A model generated the notes under the pieces. That model saw only the letters and a list, made by a program, of their open reading frames with translations, was not told the origin of the DNA and did no database searches. From JBJXFE01 sp046153875 (GTDB lineage Bacteria; Planctomycetota; Phycisphaerae; Phycisphaerales; UBA1924): DNA of 64,000 nucleotides. Positions 51,529 through 59,780 of this stretch are shown one piece after another (position 1 is the stretch's first letter; the number at the start of each line of letters is the position of its first letter). The position numbers were made by a program, and so were the translations under genes. Location of the stretch: NCBI GenBank assembly GCA_046153875.1, contig JBJXFE010000053.1, positions 50,884 to 114,883 of the forward strand, read 5' to 3'.

Positions 51529-51929
51529 GGATGGGTTCCGTTTCCGTCCCCGCGCCCGGGATCGCCGGCCGCCTTCACCCCGCCGCCGCGACGCGCCCGC
51601 TCGACACGGGCAATCCGCGGCGGTCCAGAGGACGGGATCAGCCGCTATGCTAGGGTCCGGAACTGGGCCGGACAACCGCGCCGCCGCACGGTCACGCGGC
51701 GGACGAGGCCCGGCCCCCGCGTGGAGAGCCGAGCGCAGCACCGCGAGCGGGGCTGAAACCCGCCGCGAGGCGTCCGGGCGGGACGCGTCGGCGTGCGTCC
51801 ACGCCGGCACGGCGCGATCGGCCGCGCGGGCGGTCGGGGTCGCCTCCGGGCGCGTCCGGGCGTACGACCCGCCGTCGATTCGGGTACTCACGCTGACGCG
51901 CGGAGATGGATCGTAACCGGGGAAGAGCG
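51529..51929. other. Intergenic region without a supported gene
   Basis: About 400 bases between divergent rpoZ and the DUF3553 gene. A TATGCT (51646-51651) could be a rightward -10 box, but no convincing -35 is seen. Frames across this region on both strands are Arg-rich without homology or a good start. No repeat or hairpin stood out. Confidence 0.5.
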
Positions 51930-52526
51930 ATGCCCACCATGGAATGGAAGCTCGGTGATCGCGTGTATCACGCCGGCCGGCCCGAGTGGGGCGCGGGAGA
52001 AGTCCGCGCGGTCGAGGCGGCCAAGGAGAACGGGAAGACCGTGCAGCGGTTGACCGTGCGGTTCACCCGCGCGGGGGTCAAGACGCTCTCGACGGCGTAC
52101 GCGGACCTGCGTCCGGCCGACGAGATGCCGGACCTCGACGCGGACGCCCCGCCGGAGATTCTCGCGCCGACGCACGTGACGGTGAGCCTCGACAAGATGA
52201 TCTCGCTGCCCGAAGGGGCGACCGACCCGTTCCGGAGCAAGCGTTCGCGGCTGGAGCACACGCTCGGGCTGTACCGGTTCACGGGGTCGGGGGCGTCGCT
52301 GGTGGACTGGGCGGCGATGCAGAGCGGCCTGCCCGACCCGCTGTCGCGGTTCAACCGGCACGAGCTGGAGCAGTTCTTCGAGCGGTTCCGGCAGGCGCTG
52401 GAGGTCCACGCGCGCCGGCTGGTGGCGGATCTCCGCAAGGAAGACCCGCTGGCGATGGCGGAGCTGGCCCGCTCGGCCCCCGCGCAGGCCCAGCAGGCGT
52501 TGAAGCGGCTCACCGGCGCGCGTTGA
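51930..52526 (+). CDS. DUF3553-domain protein
   Basis: A 198-residue cytoplasmic protein: MEWKLGDRVYHAGRPEWGAGEVRAVEAAKENGKTVQRLTVRFTRAGVKTLSTAYADLRP is a DUF3553-type small beta domain (GDRVxHPxxPEWGxGxV), similar to modules in some helicases. The C-terminal ~110 residues are helical (LVDWAAMQSGLPDPLSRFNRHELEQFFERFRQALEVHARRLVADLRKE). ATG 51930 has GAAGAG upstream (51921); ATG 51906 is an alternative. Role unknown; possibly nucleic-acid or polymerase associated, by analogy only. Confidence 0.8.
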   Translation: MPTMEWKLGDRVYHAGRPEWGAGEVRAVEAAKENGKTVQRLTVRFTRAGVKTLSTAYADLRPADEMPDLDADAPPEILAPTHVTVSLDKMISLPEGATDPFRSKRSRLEHTLGLYRFTGSGASLVDWAAMQSGLPDPLSRFNRHELEQFFERFRQALEVHARRLVADLRKEDPLAMAELARSAPAQAQQALKRLTGAR

Positions 52527-52778
52527 CGGGATGCAACACCCGGCGCATCCGGGCGGTCGGCGTGGGCATCGTTGCCCGCTTCACCCGCGCGGCAACGCCG
52601 TTTTCACACGCCGGAACACCGGAATCTCGGACCCGGCACGCCCGACGGCCTCTGGTACGGCCCGCTGGCTCCCCGCTTGTTCATGGGTCTGGTAGCCGGC
52701 CCTCCCGGGTCGGTCGCGCCGCCGCCGGATCGCCGGCCCGTCGCCCAAATCACAGACCTGTTGCGAGGGGAGATCGGG

Positions 52779-53072
52779 ATGAACGAGCACGACTTCCAGC
52801 GGAAGCTGGGCGACCTCCTGGAGCAGATCAGCGAGCTGCCCGAGCCGGAACGCTCGCAGGTCCAGAAGCTGGCGGACGAGACCCGCACCCGCCACGACCG
52901 GATGCGCAAGACGATCGGCGACTTGCAGGAGTCGCTGGACTACCTGCGGCTGTCGATCAAGTACCTGGTGTTCGACCTCGAGGCGACGCGGCGCGAGAAC
53001 CAGTACCTGCGGAAGCTGCTGGATCGGCAGGCCGGCCAGGGCGAGGACGAGGGGCGGCACGAGGCGGAGTGA
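52779..53072 (+). CDS. Small coiled-coil protein
   Basis: A 97-residue, highly charged helical protein: MNEHDFQRKLGDLLEQISELPEPERSQVQKLADETRTRHDRMRKTIGDLQESLDYLRLSIKYLVFDLEATRRENQYLRKLL. Heptad-like spacing suggests a coiled coil. ATG 52779 is behind GAGGGGAG (52765-52772), which decides against the longer in-frame start at 52572. No family name; similar short coiled-coil proteins are common in planctomycetes. Partner unknown. Confidence 0.7.
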   Translation: MNEHDFQRKLGDLLEQISELPEPERSQVQKLADETRTRHDRMRKTIGDLQESLDYLRLSIKYLVFDLEATRRENQYLRKLLDRQAGQGEDEGRHEAE

Positions 53073-53191
53073 AGCGGCCTCACCATCGGCGTTCGCGCCA
53101 CGGGTGGCCGCGCGGTGAAACCGCGATGACCCGACGCGGATAAACCTGCGTCCGTATGCTGGTGCGCGCGCACCGGGTGCGGGGAGCAGCG

Positions 53192-54244
53192 ATGTCCGCC
53201 ATGTCACGACAGCCCTCGACCCCACAGGCCGATGCCGACCTGCGCGATCGCATCCGCGCGTACCCCGGCAACCTCACGTTCCACGACCTGATCCGGCGCA
53301 ACCGGCGGCAGAGCGCGGTGCTCATGGTGGTGATGGTGGCGCTGGCCGTCGGGATCGGCGGGGCGATCGCCTCGGCAGTGGCGGTGTACGGCGGCGCGGC
53401 GAAGGACGCCCGGTTCTTCATCCCGTCCATCCTGCTCGGCTGCGGGGTCGGGCTCGTGCTGGCGCTGATCGCGGCGTCGTGGAGCTGGTTCAGCGGGGCG
53501 AACGCGGTTCTTGGGATGGTCCACGCGGTGCCGGTGACGAGGGAGATGGACGCGGAGCTGGTGAACGTGGTCGAGGAGATCGCGATCGCCGCGGGGCTGC
53601 CCGTGCCGAAGGTGTACCTGATCCCCGAATCGGCGCTCAACGCGTTCGCCACCGGGCGCGACCCGGCGCACGGGGTGGTGGCGATCACGACGGGGCTGCG
53701 GGCGCGGCTGAATCGGGAGCAGTTGCAGGGCGTGATCGCGCACGAGATCGCGCACATCCGGCACCTGGACATCCGGTTCTCGATGTTGATGGCCACGATG
53801 GTGGGGCTGATCGTGTTCGCGTGCGACGCGTTCCTGCGGATCGCGTTCCACTCCGGGCGGTACGGGGGCGGGCGGCGCGGGAGCAACAACAAGGGCGGGG
53901 GCGCGGCGGTCGTGATCGTCATCGTGATCGCGCTGGTCCTCGCGGTGGTCGCGCCGCTCGTGGCGCGGCTGATCCAGATGGCGTACAGCCGCCAGCGCGA
54001 GTACCTCGCGGACGCGGGGGCGGTCGAGCTGACGCGCAACCCGGAGGGGCTGGCGTCCGCGCTGGCGGTGCTGGCCAACGACAGCGAGCCGCTCGTGGAG
54101 ACGGCCAACCGCGGCATGGCGCACATGTTCATCGTGAACCCGCTGCGGAAGATGCGCGAGTCGCACCAGCAGTTGAGCTCGGTGTTCTCGTCGCACCCGC
54201 CGGTCAAGGAGCGGATCGCGCGGCTTCTGGCGCTGGCGCGGTGA
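53192..54244 (+). CDS. M48-family zinc metalloprotease, HtpX-like
   Basis: A 350-residue membrane protease. Two N-terminal helices (SAVLMVVMVALAVGIGGAIASAVAVYG; IPSILLGCGVGLVLALIAASWSWF), the segment GLPVPKVYLIPESALNAFATGRDPAHGVVAITTGL, zinc motif HEIAHIRHLDIRF with HEIAH, a further Glu ligand in SRQREYLADAGAVELTRNPEGLASALAVL, and two more helices (about 195-265). HtpX proteases clear damaged inner-membrane proteins. ATG 53192 is behind GGGGAG (53181-53186). A glycine/asparagine loop (GRYGGGRRGSNNKGGG) lies between helices 3 and 4. Confidence 0.92.
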   Translation: MSAMSRQPSTPQADADLRDRIRAYPGNLTFHDLIRRNRRQSAVLMVVMVALAVGIGGAIASAVAVYGGAAKDARFFIPSILLGCGVGLVLALIAASWSWFSGANAVLGMVHAVPVTREMDAELVNVVEEIAIAAGLPVPKVYLIPESALNAFATGRDPAHGVVAITTGLRARLNREQLQGVIAHEIAHIRHLDIRFSMLMATMVGLIVFACDAFLRIAFHSGRYGGGRRGSNNKGGGAAVVIVIVIALVLAVVAPLVARLIQMAYSRQREYLADAGAVELTRNPEGLASALAVLANDSEPLVETANRGMAHMFIVNPLRKMRESHQQLSSVFSSHPPVKERIARLLALAR

Positions 54245-54282
54245 GCACACGACGGCCCGACGTTTCCCCTATCATCCGCCCC

Positions 54283-55134
54283 ATGCCCAAGGCGTTCATC
54301 CGGTGGACCCTGTATCTCGCGGCCGTGCTGGCCGTGGGTCCGTTCGTGGGCGCGCTGACGGCGTGGCTGCGGGCGCCGGATGGAGGCAGCGACGCGACAC
54401 CGCTGGTTTCGACATCGCCGGCGCTCGGGCTTGCGGCCGCGATCGCGGCGGTACTGGCGGCGCTCATCGTCGGCATGATCGGCGCGCGGCTGGTCGGGGC
54501 GAAGCCGGGCATGTCGGCCGCGGGGCTGGTGCTGGCGTGGGCCGCGTGGCGGACCGGGACAATCGACCAGATCATCCGCGGCAACGGTTCGGGCGACGTG
54601 CTGTGGTCGCTGGTGGGGGAGGGAGCCATCTTCGGAGCGGCGGGAGTGGGGCTGGCGTACGTGCTCGCGGCGCTCGCGCGTGTGGAAGTCGACGACAAGG
54701 AACGCCACCTCGTGGTCGAGCCGCGGCCCATGTCGCTTGGCGCGTCGGCTGGGCCCGTGATCGCGGGCGTCATCGCGGGCGGGGCGGCGGCGTGGCTCAT
54801 CGCGCAGACGCCGCTCAAGGGCCAGACGTTCGCGGCGGCGGTGGTCGGGGCGATGTTCGCGGCGGCCGCGGGGCGGCTGATCGACATGCGGGCGGGGCTG
54901 GCGACGCTGGCGATCCCGGTGGCGCTGCTGGCGATCCTGGGGCCGCTCAGCGGGATCGTGATGGGGGCGTCACCGAACATGCTGGTCGCGGGGCGGAACG
55001 GGGCGCTCTTTCCGCTGGCGAACATACTGCCGCTGGACTGGATCGCGGGGGGGCTGCTCGGCATCCCGCTGGGGATCGGCTGGGCGGCATCGCTCGTCGA
55101 GAAGCGGGTCGAAGAGAAGCCCGCGGCGCGGTGA
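54283..55134 (+). CDS. Multi-spanning membrane protein of unknown function
   Basis: A 283-residue protein with about seven to eight predicted helices and almost no soluble parts (IRWTLYLAAVLAVGPFVGALTAWL; ALGLAAAIAAVLAALIVGMIGARLV; SLGASAGPVIAGVIAGGAAAWLIAQ; AGLATLAIPVALLAILGPLSGIVM). No transporter or enzyme motif is recognised. ATG 54283, 38 bases after the M48 protease stop, so it is probably in the same transcript. The frame that extends upstream to 53479 is antisense-free but lies inside the protease gene and is discarded. Confidence 0.65.
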   Translation: MPKAFIRWTLYLAAVLAVGPFVGALTAWLRAPDGGSDATPLVSTSPALGLAAAIAAVLAALIVGMIGARLVGAKPGMSAAGLVLAWAAWRTGTIDQIIRGNGSGDVLWSLVGEGAIFGAAGVGLAYVLAALARVEVDDKERHLVVEPRPMSLGASAGPVIAGVIAGGAAAWLIAQTPLKGQTFAAAVVGAMFAAAAGRLIDMRAGLATLAIPVALLAILGPLSGIVMGASPNMLVAGRNGALFPLANILPLDWIAGGLLGIPLGIGWAASLVEKRVEEKPAAR

Positions 55135-55321
55135 ATCCGGGCGAGCACCGGGGCCGAACGCGTTTGAGGGTGTCTTTCGGCGCGATCAAAGCGTGAGTCG
55201 CGATATCCGAGGCTTCGTCGAGGACTCCTCGGCCACGGCGCCCGGAGCGTGCCCGAGCCTCGGCGTCCCGGTCGCGGGCCGCGAACCTACAGTTCGCTTC
55301 ACGGGGAGAGCCGTGCTCATC

Positions 55322-56173
55322 ATGAAGTCGAAGGGCTCGACAACCGCGGCGGCAGGGGCGGGTGGGGGGGCAAAGGCCGCGCCCGCGGCGATGCCGGACG
55401 TTCAGGCGAGCCGCGACTCGCGCCGCGTGGCGATCGACAAGGTGGGCGTGAAGGACGTGACGTACCCGATGCGGCTGCGGACCCGGTGCGGGCGCGAGCA
55501 GGGCACGGTCGCGACGATCAACATGTACGTGGGGCTGCCGCACTACCAGAAGGGCACCCACATGAGCCGGTTCCTCGAGGTGCTCAACGAGCACGCGGGG
55601 GACGGCGTCGATCCGATCACGCCCGACCGGATCCCCGGGATCGCCCGGGCGATCTGCAAGCGGCTGAACGCCGAGACGGCGCACTTCGAGGCCGACTTCG
55701 CGTACTTCATCAACAAGCGAGCCCCGGTGACGGGCTCGCCGGGGCTGATGGACTACAAGGTGCGGTTCGTGGCGGAGGCGAACGGCACGGATGACTTCGT
55801 GATGACGGTCTCCGCGCCGGCGACGAGCCTGTGCCCGTGCTCGAAGGAGATCAGCAAATACGGGGCGCACAACCAGCGCTGCCGGATCGAGGCGTCGGTG
55901 CGGTTCAAGGGCATGGTGTGGATCGAGGACCTGGTGGACCACCTGGAGTCCGCGGCGAGCACGCCGGTGTGGGCGGTGCTCAAGCGTCCGGACGAGAAGT
56001 ACGTGACCGAGGCCGCGTTCGACAACCCCAAGTTCGTCGAGGACATCGTGCGCGATCTGGCCATCCGGCTCGACGCCGACGATCGGCTCACGTGGTTCTC
56101 GATCAACTCGGAGAACTTCGAGTCGATCCACAACCACAACGCGTTTGCGCAGCTCACGCGCGACAAGAGATGA
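55322..56173 (+). CDS. folE2: GTP cyclohydrolase type IB
   Basis: A 283-residue FolE2 enzyme making 7,8-dihydroneopterin triphosphate for folate or queuosine-type products. Seen: VGVKDVTYPMRLRTRCGREQGTVATINMYVGLPHYQKGTHMSRFLEVL, ETAHFEADFAYFINKRAPVTGSPGLMDYKVRF, TSLCPCSKEISKYGAHNQRC (metal-binding Cys and His), then FVEDIVRDLAIRL and FESIHNHNAFAQL. Type IB enzymes use metals other than zinc and often appear under zinc limitation. The start is ATG 55322 by reading-frame choice; a GTG at 55313 has the better-spaced GGAG (55305-55308). N-terminal ~35 residues are Ala/Gly-rich. Confidence 0.92.
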   Translation: MKSKGSTTAAAGAGGGAKAAPAAMPDVQASRDSRRVAIDKVGVKDVTYPMRLRTRCGREQGTVATINMYVGLPHYQKGTHMSRFLEVLNEHAGDGVDPITPDRIPGIARAICKRLNAETAHFEADFAYFINKRAPVTGSPGLMDYKVRFVAEANGTDDFVMTVSAPATSLCPCSKEISKYGAHNQRCRIEASVRFKGMVWIEDLVDHLESAASTPVWAVLKRPDEKYVTEAAFDNPKFVEDIVRDLAIRLDADDRLTWFSINSENFESIHNHNAFAQLTRDKR

Positions 56174-56270
56174 GGTGCGGGTGCCACCGCTCGCCGGCTC
56201 TGCGGCGCAGCGGTGGTGGGTTGTGCATCGGCACGCCTGCGCCGCGAAACACCGCGGGGCGCGGCAGCCG

Positions 56271-57554
56271 TCAGTCGTTGTCCGCCACCACCCGCACCTG
56301 CACCGTCACGGGCAGGTGGTCCGACGCCCCGCGCCGGAACGCCATGCCGTCCCCCCCGCCCGCGGTCACGAGTTCGCCGCGGACCGCGGCCTCGGCGGCC
56401 GAGACCTCCTGCCCCGCGAGCCCGCCGGGCCCCGCGGAGATGATGACGTAGTCGATCTGGCTCGTGGACTGCGCGGGCGGGTCGCCGGAGAGGCGCGTCG
56501 CGGGATAGCCCGGTGTGTTCGCGAGCACGTCCCACGGGCCACGCTCCATGTCGTCCCAGAAGGCCTCGACCGCGCCGGTGAAGCGGTTGGCGTTGAAGTC
56601 CCCCGCGATGAGGATGTCGCGCTCGCCGAGGGGGATGCAGGAGTTCGCGGCACGCTCCTGGTCGAGCCAGGCGAGGATCTCGGTCATCGCCTGGTCGTGG
56701 TTCTTGTTCTTGTCCTGGCCCGAGGCGAGGTGGACGCCGACGACGACGAGGTCGTTCATCTCGACGCCGTCGGCGAAGACCTTGAAGTACGCAAGGAAAG
56801 GCTGGCGGGCGAAGAGGCTCGCGCTCTGGACCTGGCGGTTGGTCATCGAACCCTCGCACGTCCATTCCAGGTGGACGACGCGGGAGTCGTAGAGCACGGC
56901 GACGCGCTGGGCGCTCCCGCTTCGGGCGATCGCGTAGCGGTACGCGCCGCCCTCGCCGAGCGCGAGCACGAGGCGGTCGAGCTCGACGGAGGACGCGGCC
57001 TCGGCCTCTTCGTCGCCGTCGGTGTTGAGCCCGTTGATCTCCTGGAGCAGGAGGATGCGAACCTGGAGGCCCTTGATGATGGAGGCGACGCGGTCGTATT
57101 CGGCCTGGGTGCGTGGTGGGATGGCGCTCGCGCCCTGGAACTCGGGGAAGCCGCGTTCCTTGCCCTCCTTGAGCCACTCGATGTTCCAGGTGCCGACGAC
57201 GATCGAGCCGGTGGGGGTCGTCGTCGTCCCGCCCGACTGGTCGCAGGGGACGACGTCGCCGACGTACTTGGCCGCGACCCAGGAGGCGTCGGCGCCGACC
57301 TGGACCTTGAACCACCGAGCGTCCGCGGCGCGCTCGACGACCTTGGCGACCGCGCCGTCGGGGAAGCGATCGCCGGAGAAGCTGTTGCGCGCCTCGCGGT
57401 GACGCGGCACACCTTCGGGCCGGTCGGCGTCGAGGCGGACGCACTGTCCGACGTTCTGGGCGCAGGCCGGCGGCACGGCCAGGAACGCGAACGCGGCGAC
57501 AACGAGCAGGATGCCCAGACCGCGAGGCCGCGGACGGAGCGACGAGTGATTCAT
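56271..57554 (-). CDS. Secreted endonuclease/exonuclease/phosphatase-fold protein
   Basis: A 427-residue protein with a signal peptide (GLGILLVVAAFAFLAVPPACAQ). An N-terminal SH3-like or small beta domain (SFSGDRFPDGAVAKVVERAADARWFKVQVGADASWVAAKYVGD) may be a cell-wall or ligand binding module; the EEP domain follows with the motifs VGTWNIEWL (Asn), ILLLQEING (Glu metal ligand), VVGVHLASGQ, ILIAGDFNANRF (Asp, Asn) and SDHLPVTVQV (terminal Asp-His). The active site is complete. Substrate is nucleic acid or phospholipid. It stands between folE2 (convergent) and glmS, which is transcribed toward it; 162 bases separate them. Confidence 0.88.
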   Translation of the reverse strand: MNHSSLRPRPRGLGILLVVAAFAFLAVPPACAQNVGQCVRLDADRPEGVPRHREARNSFSGDRFPDGAVAKVVERAADARWFKVQVGADASWVAAKYVGDVVPCDQSGGTTTTPTGSIVVGTWNIEWLKEGKERGFPEFQGASAIPPRTQAEYDRVASIIKGLQVRILLLQEINGLNTDGDEEAEAASSVELDRLVLALGEGGAYRYAIARSGSAQRVAVLYDSRVVHLEWTCEGSMTNRQVQSASLFARQPFLAYFKVFADGVEMNDLVVVGVHLASGQDKNKNHDQAMTEILAWLDQERAANSCIPLGERDILIAGDFNANRFTGAVEAFWDDMERGPWDVLANTPGYPATRLSGDPPAQSTSQIDYVIISAGPGGLAGQEVSAAEAAVRGELVTAGGGDGMAFRRGASDHLPVTVQVRVVADND

Positions 57555-57716
57555 GGCGTGTCTCCTTTCGGTACGGTCACGATACCACGCGGCCGGGCGC
57601 GGAGTGTGAGCGCAGCGTCAATCCGGACATGGACATCCGTTGAGACGCGTGTGACGCGGCATCAGGCACCGCAGTCTTGCCTATGGACACCGGACGATAC
57701 GGAGCCGGCGTGCGGG

Positions 57717-59546
57717 TCACTCAACCGTGACACTCTTCGCCAGGTTCCTCGGCTTGTCCACGTCGTGGCCGCGGATTACGGCCGCGTGGTAGGCCATGAG
57801 CTGCAGCGGGACGACCGTGAGCATGGGGGAGAGCTGCTCGGCGACGTCCGGCACGTAGATCACGTCCTCGGTGTGCTTCTTGATCTCGTCGTCGCCCTCG
57901 GTGGCGACGGCGATGACGTGCCCGCCGCGGGCACGGACCTCGGCGATGTTGCTCATGACCTTGTCGTACTGGCGGCCGCGGTTGGCGATGAAGACGGCCG
58001 GCATGCCGTCGTTGATGAGGGCGATGGGGCCGTGCTTCATCTCGGCGGCGGGCATGCCCTCGGCGTGGATGTAGGAGATTTCCTTGAGCTTCAGGGCGCC
58101 TTCGAGGGCGGTGGGGTAGTTGTACCCGCGCCCGAGGAAGAGCCAGTTCTCGCGGTCGCAGTAGCGCTCCGTGACCTTCCTGATGTGCGCATCCTGCTCC
58201 AGGACGCGCTCGATCTTGTCGGGGATGCGCTCCAGTTCTTCGATCAGGCGCTGGCAGGCGTCGGTGGACATGAAGCGGCGGCGGGCCATGAAGAGGGTGA
58301 TCAGAGCGAGCGCCGCGACCTGCCCGGTGAAGGCCTTGGTGCTGGCGACGCCGATCTCCGGGCCGACGCGGAGGTAGACGCCGGCGTGCGTCTCGCGGGC
58401 GATGGTGGAGCCGACGACATTGACGACGCCGAGGGCGAGGGCGCCGCGGTCCTTGGCCTCCTGTAACGCGGCCAGCGTGTCGGCGGTCTCGCCGGACTGG
58501 CTCACGGCGATGACGACGGCGCCGTCCTCGATGATGGGGTTGCGGTAGCGGAACTCGCTGGCGTACTCGGCGACGGCGGGGACCTTCGCGAGGTCCTCGA
58601 GCATGTACTCGCCGATCATGGCCGCGTGGAGGGCCGTGCCCTGGCCGGCGAGGATGATGCGGCGGGCGCGGACCAGCTCCTTGGCGTAGTTCGCGAGGCC
58701 GCCGAGGATGACCTTGCCCTCGGCCTTCTGAAGCCGCCCCCGGAGCGTGTTGCGCAGGGCCGCGGGCTGCTCGAAGATTTCCTTCTGCATGAAGTGCGAG
58801 AAGGCGCCCAGCTCGATCTGCTCGAGGTCGAGCTCGAGCTGCATGATCTTCGGGGTGACCGGAACGTTCTCGACAGTCGAGGATCGGAAGCCGTCGCGCG
58901 TGATCTTCACGACGTTGTAGTCGTCGAGGGGGAAGGCCTGCGTGGTGTGGGCGACGATGGCGGAGGGGTCGGAGGCGACGACGTACTCGCCGCTGCCGAC
59001 GCCGACCATGAGGGGCGCGCCCTTCCGCGCGACCACGAGCGTGTCGGGCTCCTTCGCGCACATCACGCAGATGGCGTAGGCGCCGGTGACCTCACGCAGC
59101 GCGCCCTGCACCGCGGTCTCGAGGTCCCCCTCGTACAGCTCGCCGATGAGCATCGTGAGGACTTCGGTGTCGGTCTCGGAGACGAAGCGGTGGCCGCGCT
59201 CCTGGAGCCAGGTCTTGAGGGCGGCGTAGTTCTCGATGATGCCGTTGTGGATGACGGCGATGCCGGCCTTGTCGTCGCGGTGGGGGTGGGCGTTGGCATC
59301 GGTGACGCCGCCGTGGGTTGCCCAGCGGGTGTGGGCCATCCCGAGGGTGCCGGCGAGGGGTCCGTTGCTGTTCAGCGCGGCTTCAAGATTGGCGACGCGC
59401 CCGGCCTTCTTGACGACCGTGATCGTTCCGGCGTGGAGCACGGCGATCCCGGCGGAGTCGTAGCCGCGGTATTCGAGACGCTTGAGGCCCTCAAGGAGCA
59501 GGGGCTGGGCGGGCTTGGAGCCGATGTAGGCCACGATTCCGCACAT
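57717..59546 (-). CDS. glmS: Glutamine--fructose-6-phosphate aminotransferase
   Basis: A 609-residue enzyme that makes glucosamine-6-phosphate for cell wall and LPS precursors. It begins MCGIVAYIGSKPAQPLLLEGLKRLEYRGYDSAGIAV, so that Cys2 becomes the N-terminal glutaminase nucleophile; THGGVTDANAHPH and ETDTEVLTMLI continue the N-terminal domain. Two SIS domains follow (ILAGQGTALHAAMIGEYMLEDLAKVPA; AVSQSGETADTLAALQEAKDRG; FLGRGYNYPTALEGALKLKEISYIHAEGMPAAEMKHGPIALI), ending NLAKSVTVE. ATG 59546 is chosen over the longer TTG at 59558. No glmS ribozyme seen upstream. Confidence 0.96.
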   Translation of the reverse strand: MCGIVAYIGSKPAQPLLLEGLKRLEYRGYDSAGIAVLHAGTITVVKKAGRVANLEAALNSNGPLAGTLGMAHTRWATHGGVTDANAHPHRDDKAGIAVIHNGIIENYAALKTWLQERGHRFVSETDTEVLTMLIGELYEGDLETAVQGALREVTGAYAICVMCAKEPDTLVVARKGAPLMVGVGSGEYVVASDPSAIVAHTTQAFPLDDYNVVKITRDGFRSSTVENVPVTPKIMQLELDLEQIELGAFSHFMQKEIFEQPAALRNTLRGRLQKAEGKVILGGLANYAKELVRARRIILAGQGTALHAAMIGEYMLEDLAKVPAVAEYASEFRYRNPIIEDGAVVIAVSQSGETADTLAALQEAKDRGALALGVVNVVGSTIARETHAGVYLRVGPEIGVASTKAFTGQVAALALITLFMARRRFMSTDACQRLIEELERIPDKIERVLEQDAHIRKVTERYCDRENWLFLGRGYNYPTALEGALKLKEISYIHAEGMPAAEMKHGPIALINDGMPAVFIANRGRQYDKVMSNIAEVRARGGHVIAVATEGDDEIKKHTEDVIYVPDVAEQLSPMLTVVPLQLMAYHAAVIRGHDVDKPRNLAKSVTVE

Positions 59547-59780
59547 GCAGGGCTCCAAAGGGCCGAGAACCAGGCCCGGGCGGGCTCTGACGGTCTCTCC
59601 ATGCTATCCCGGCCTCTGCGACGCCTCGGCGGCGGGCACGGATCGGGAGCCGAACGTCGTCGGCGGCGGACCCTAGTACGTCGGCAAAAGGCGTGGGGAT
59701 CGGTCGTCATTGGTGCCCCGGCGGCGCGATTCGGCGTCAGGCTGGGTAAGGCTGCGCGGGCCGCGACGCGGGTCGACCGA

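Noticed and set aside
59547..59780. glmS ribozyme upstream of glmS
   Set aside because: No ribozyme-like conserved core was found; that element is typical of Gram-positive lineages.
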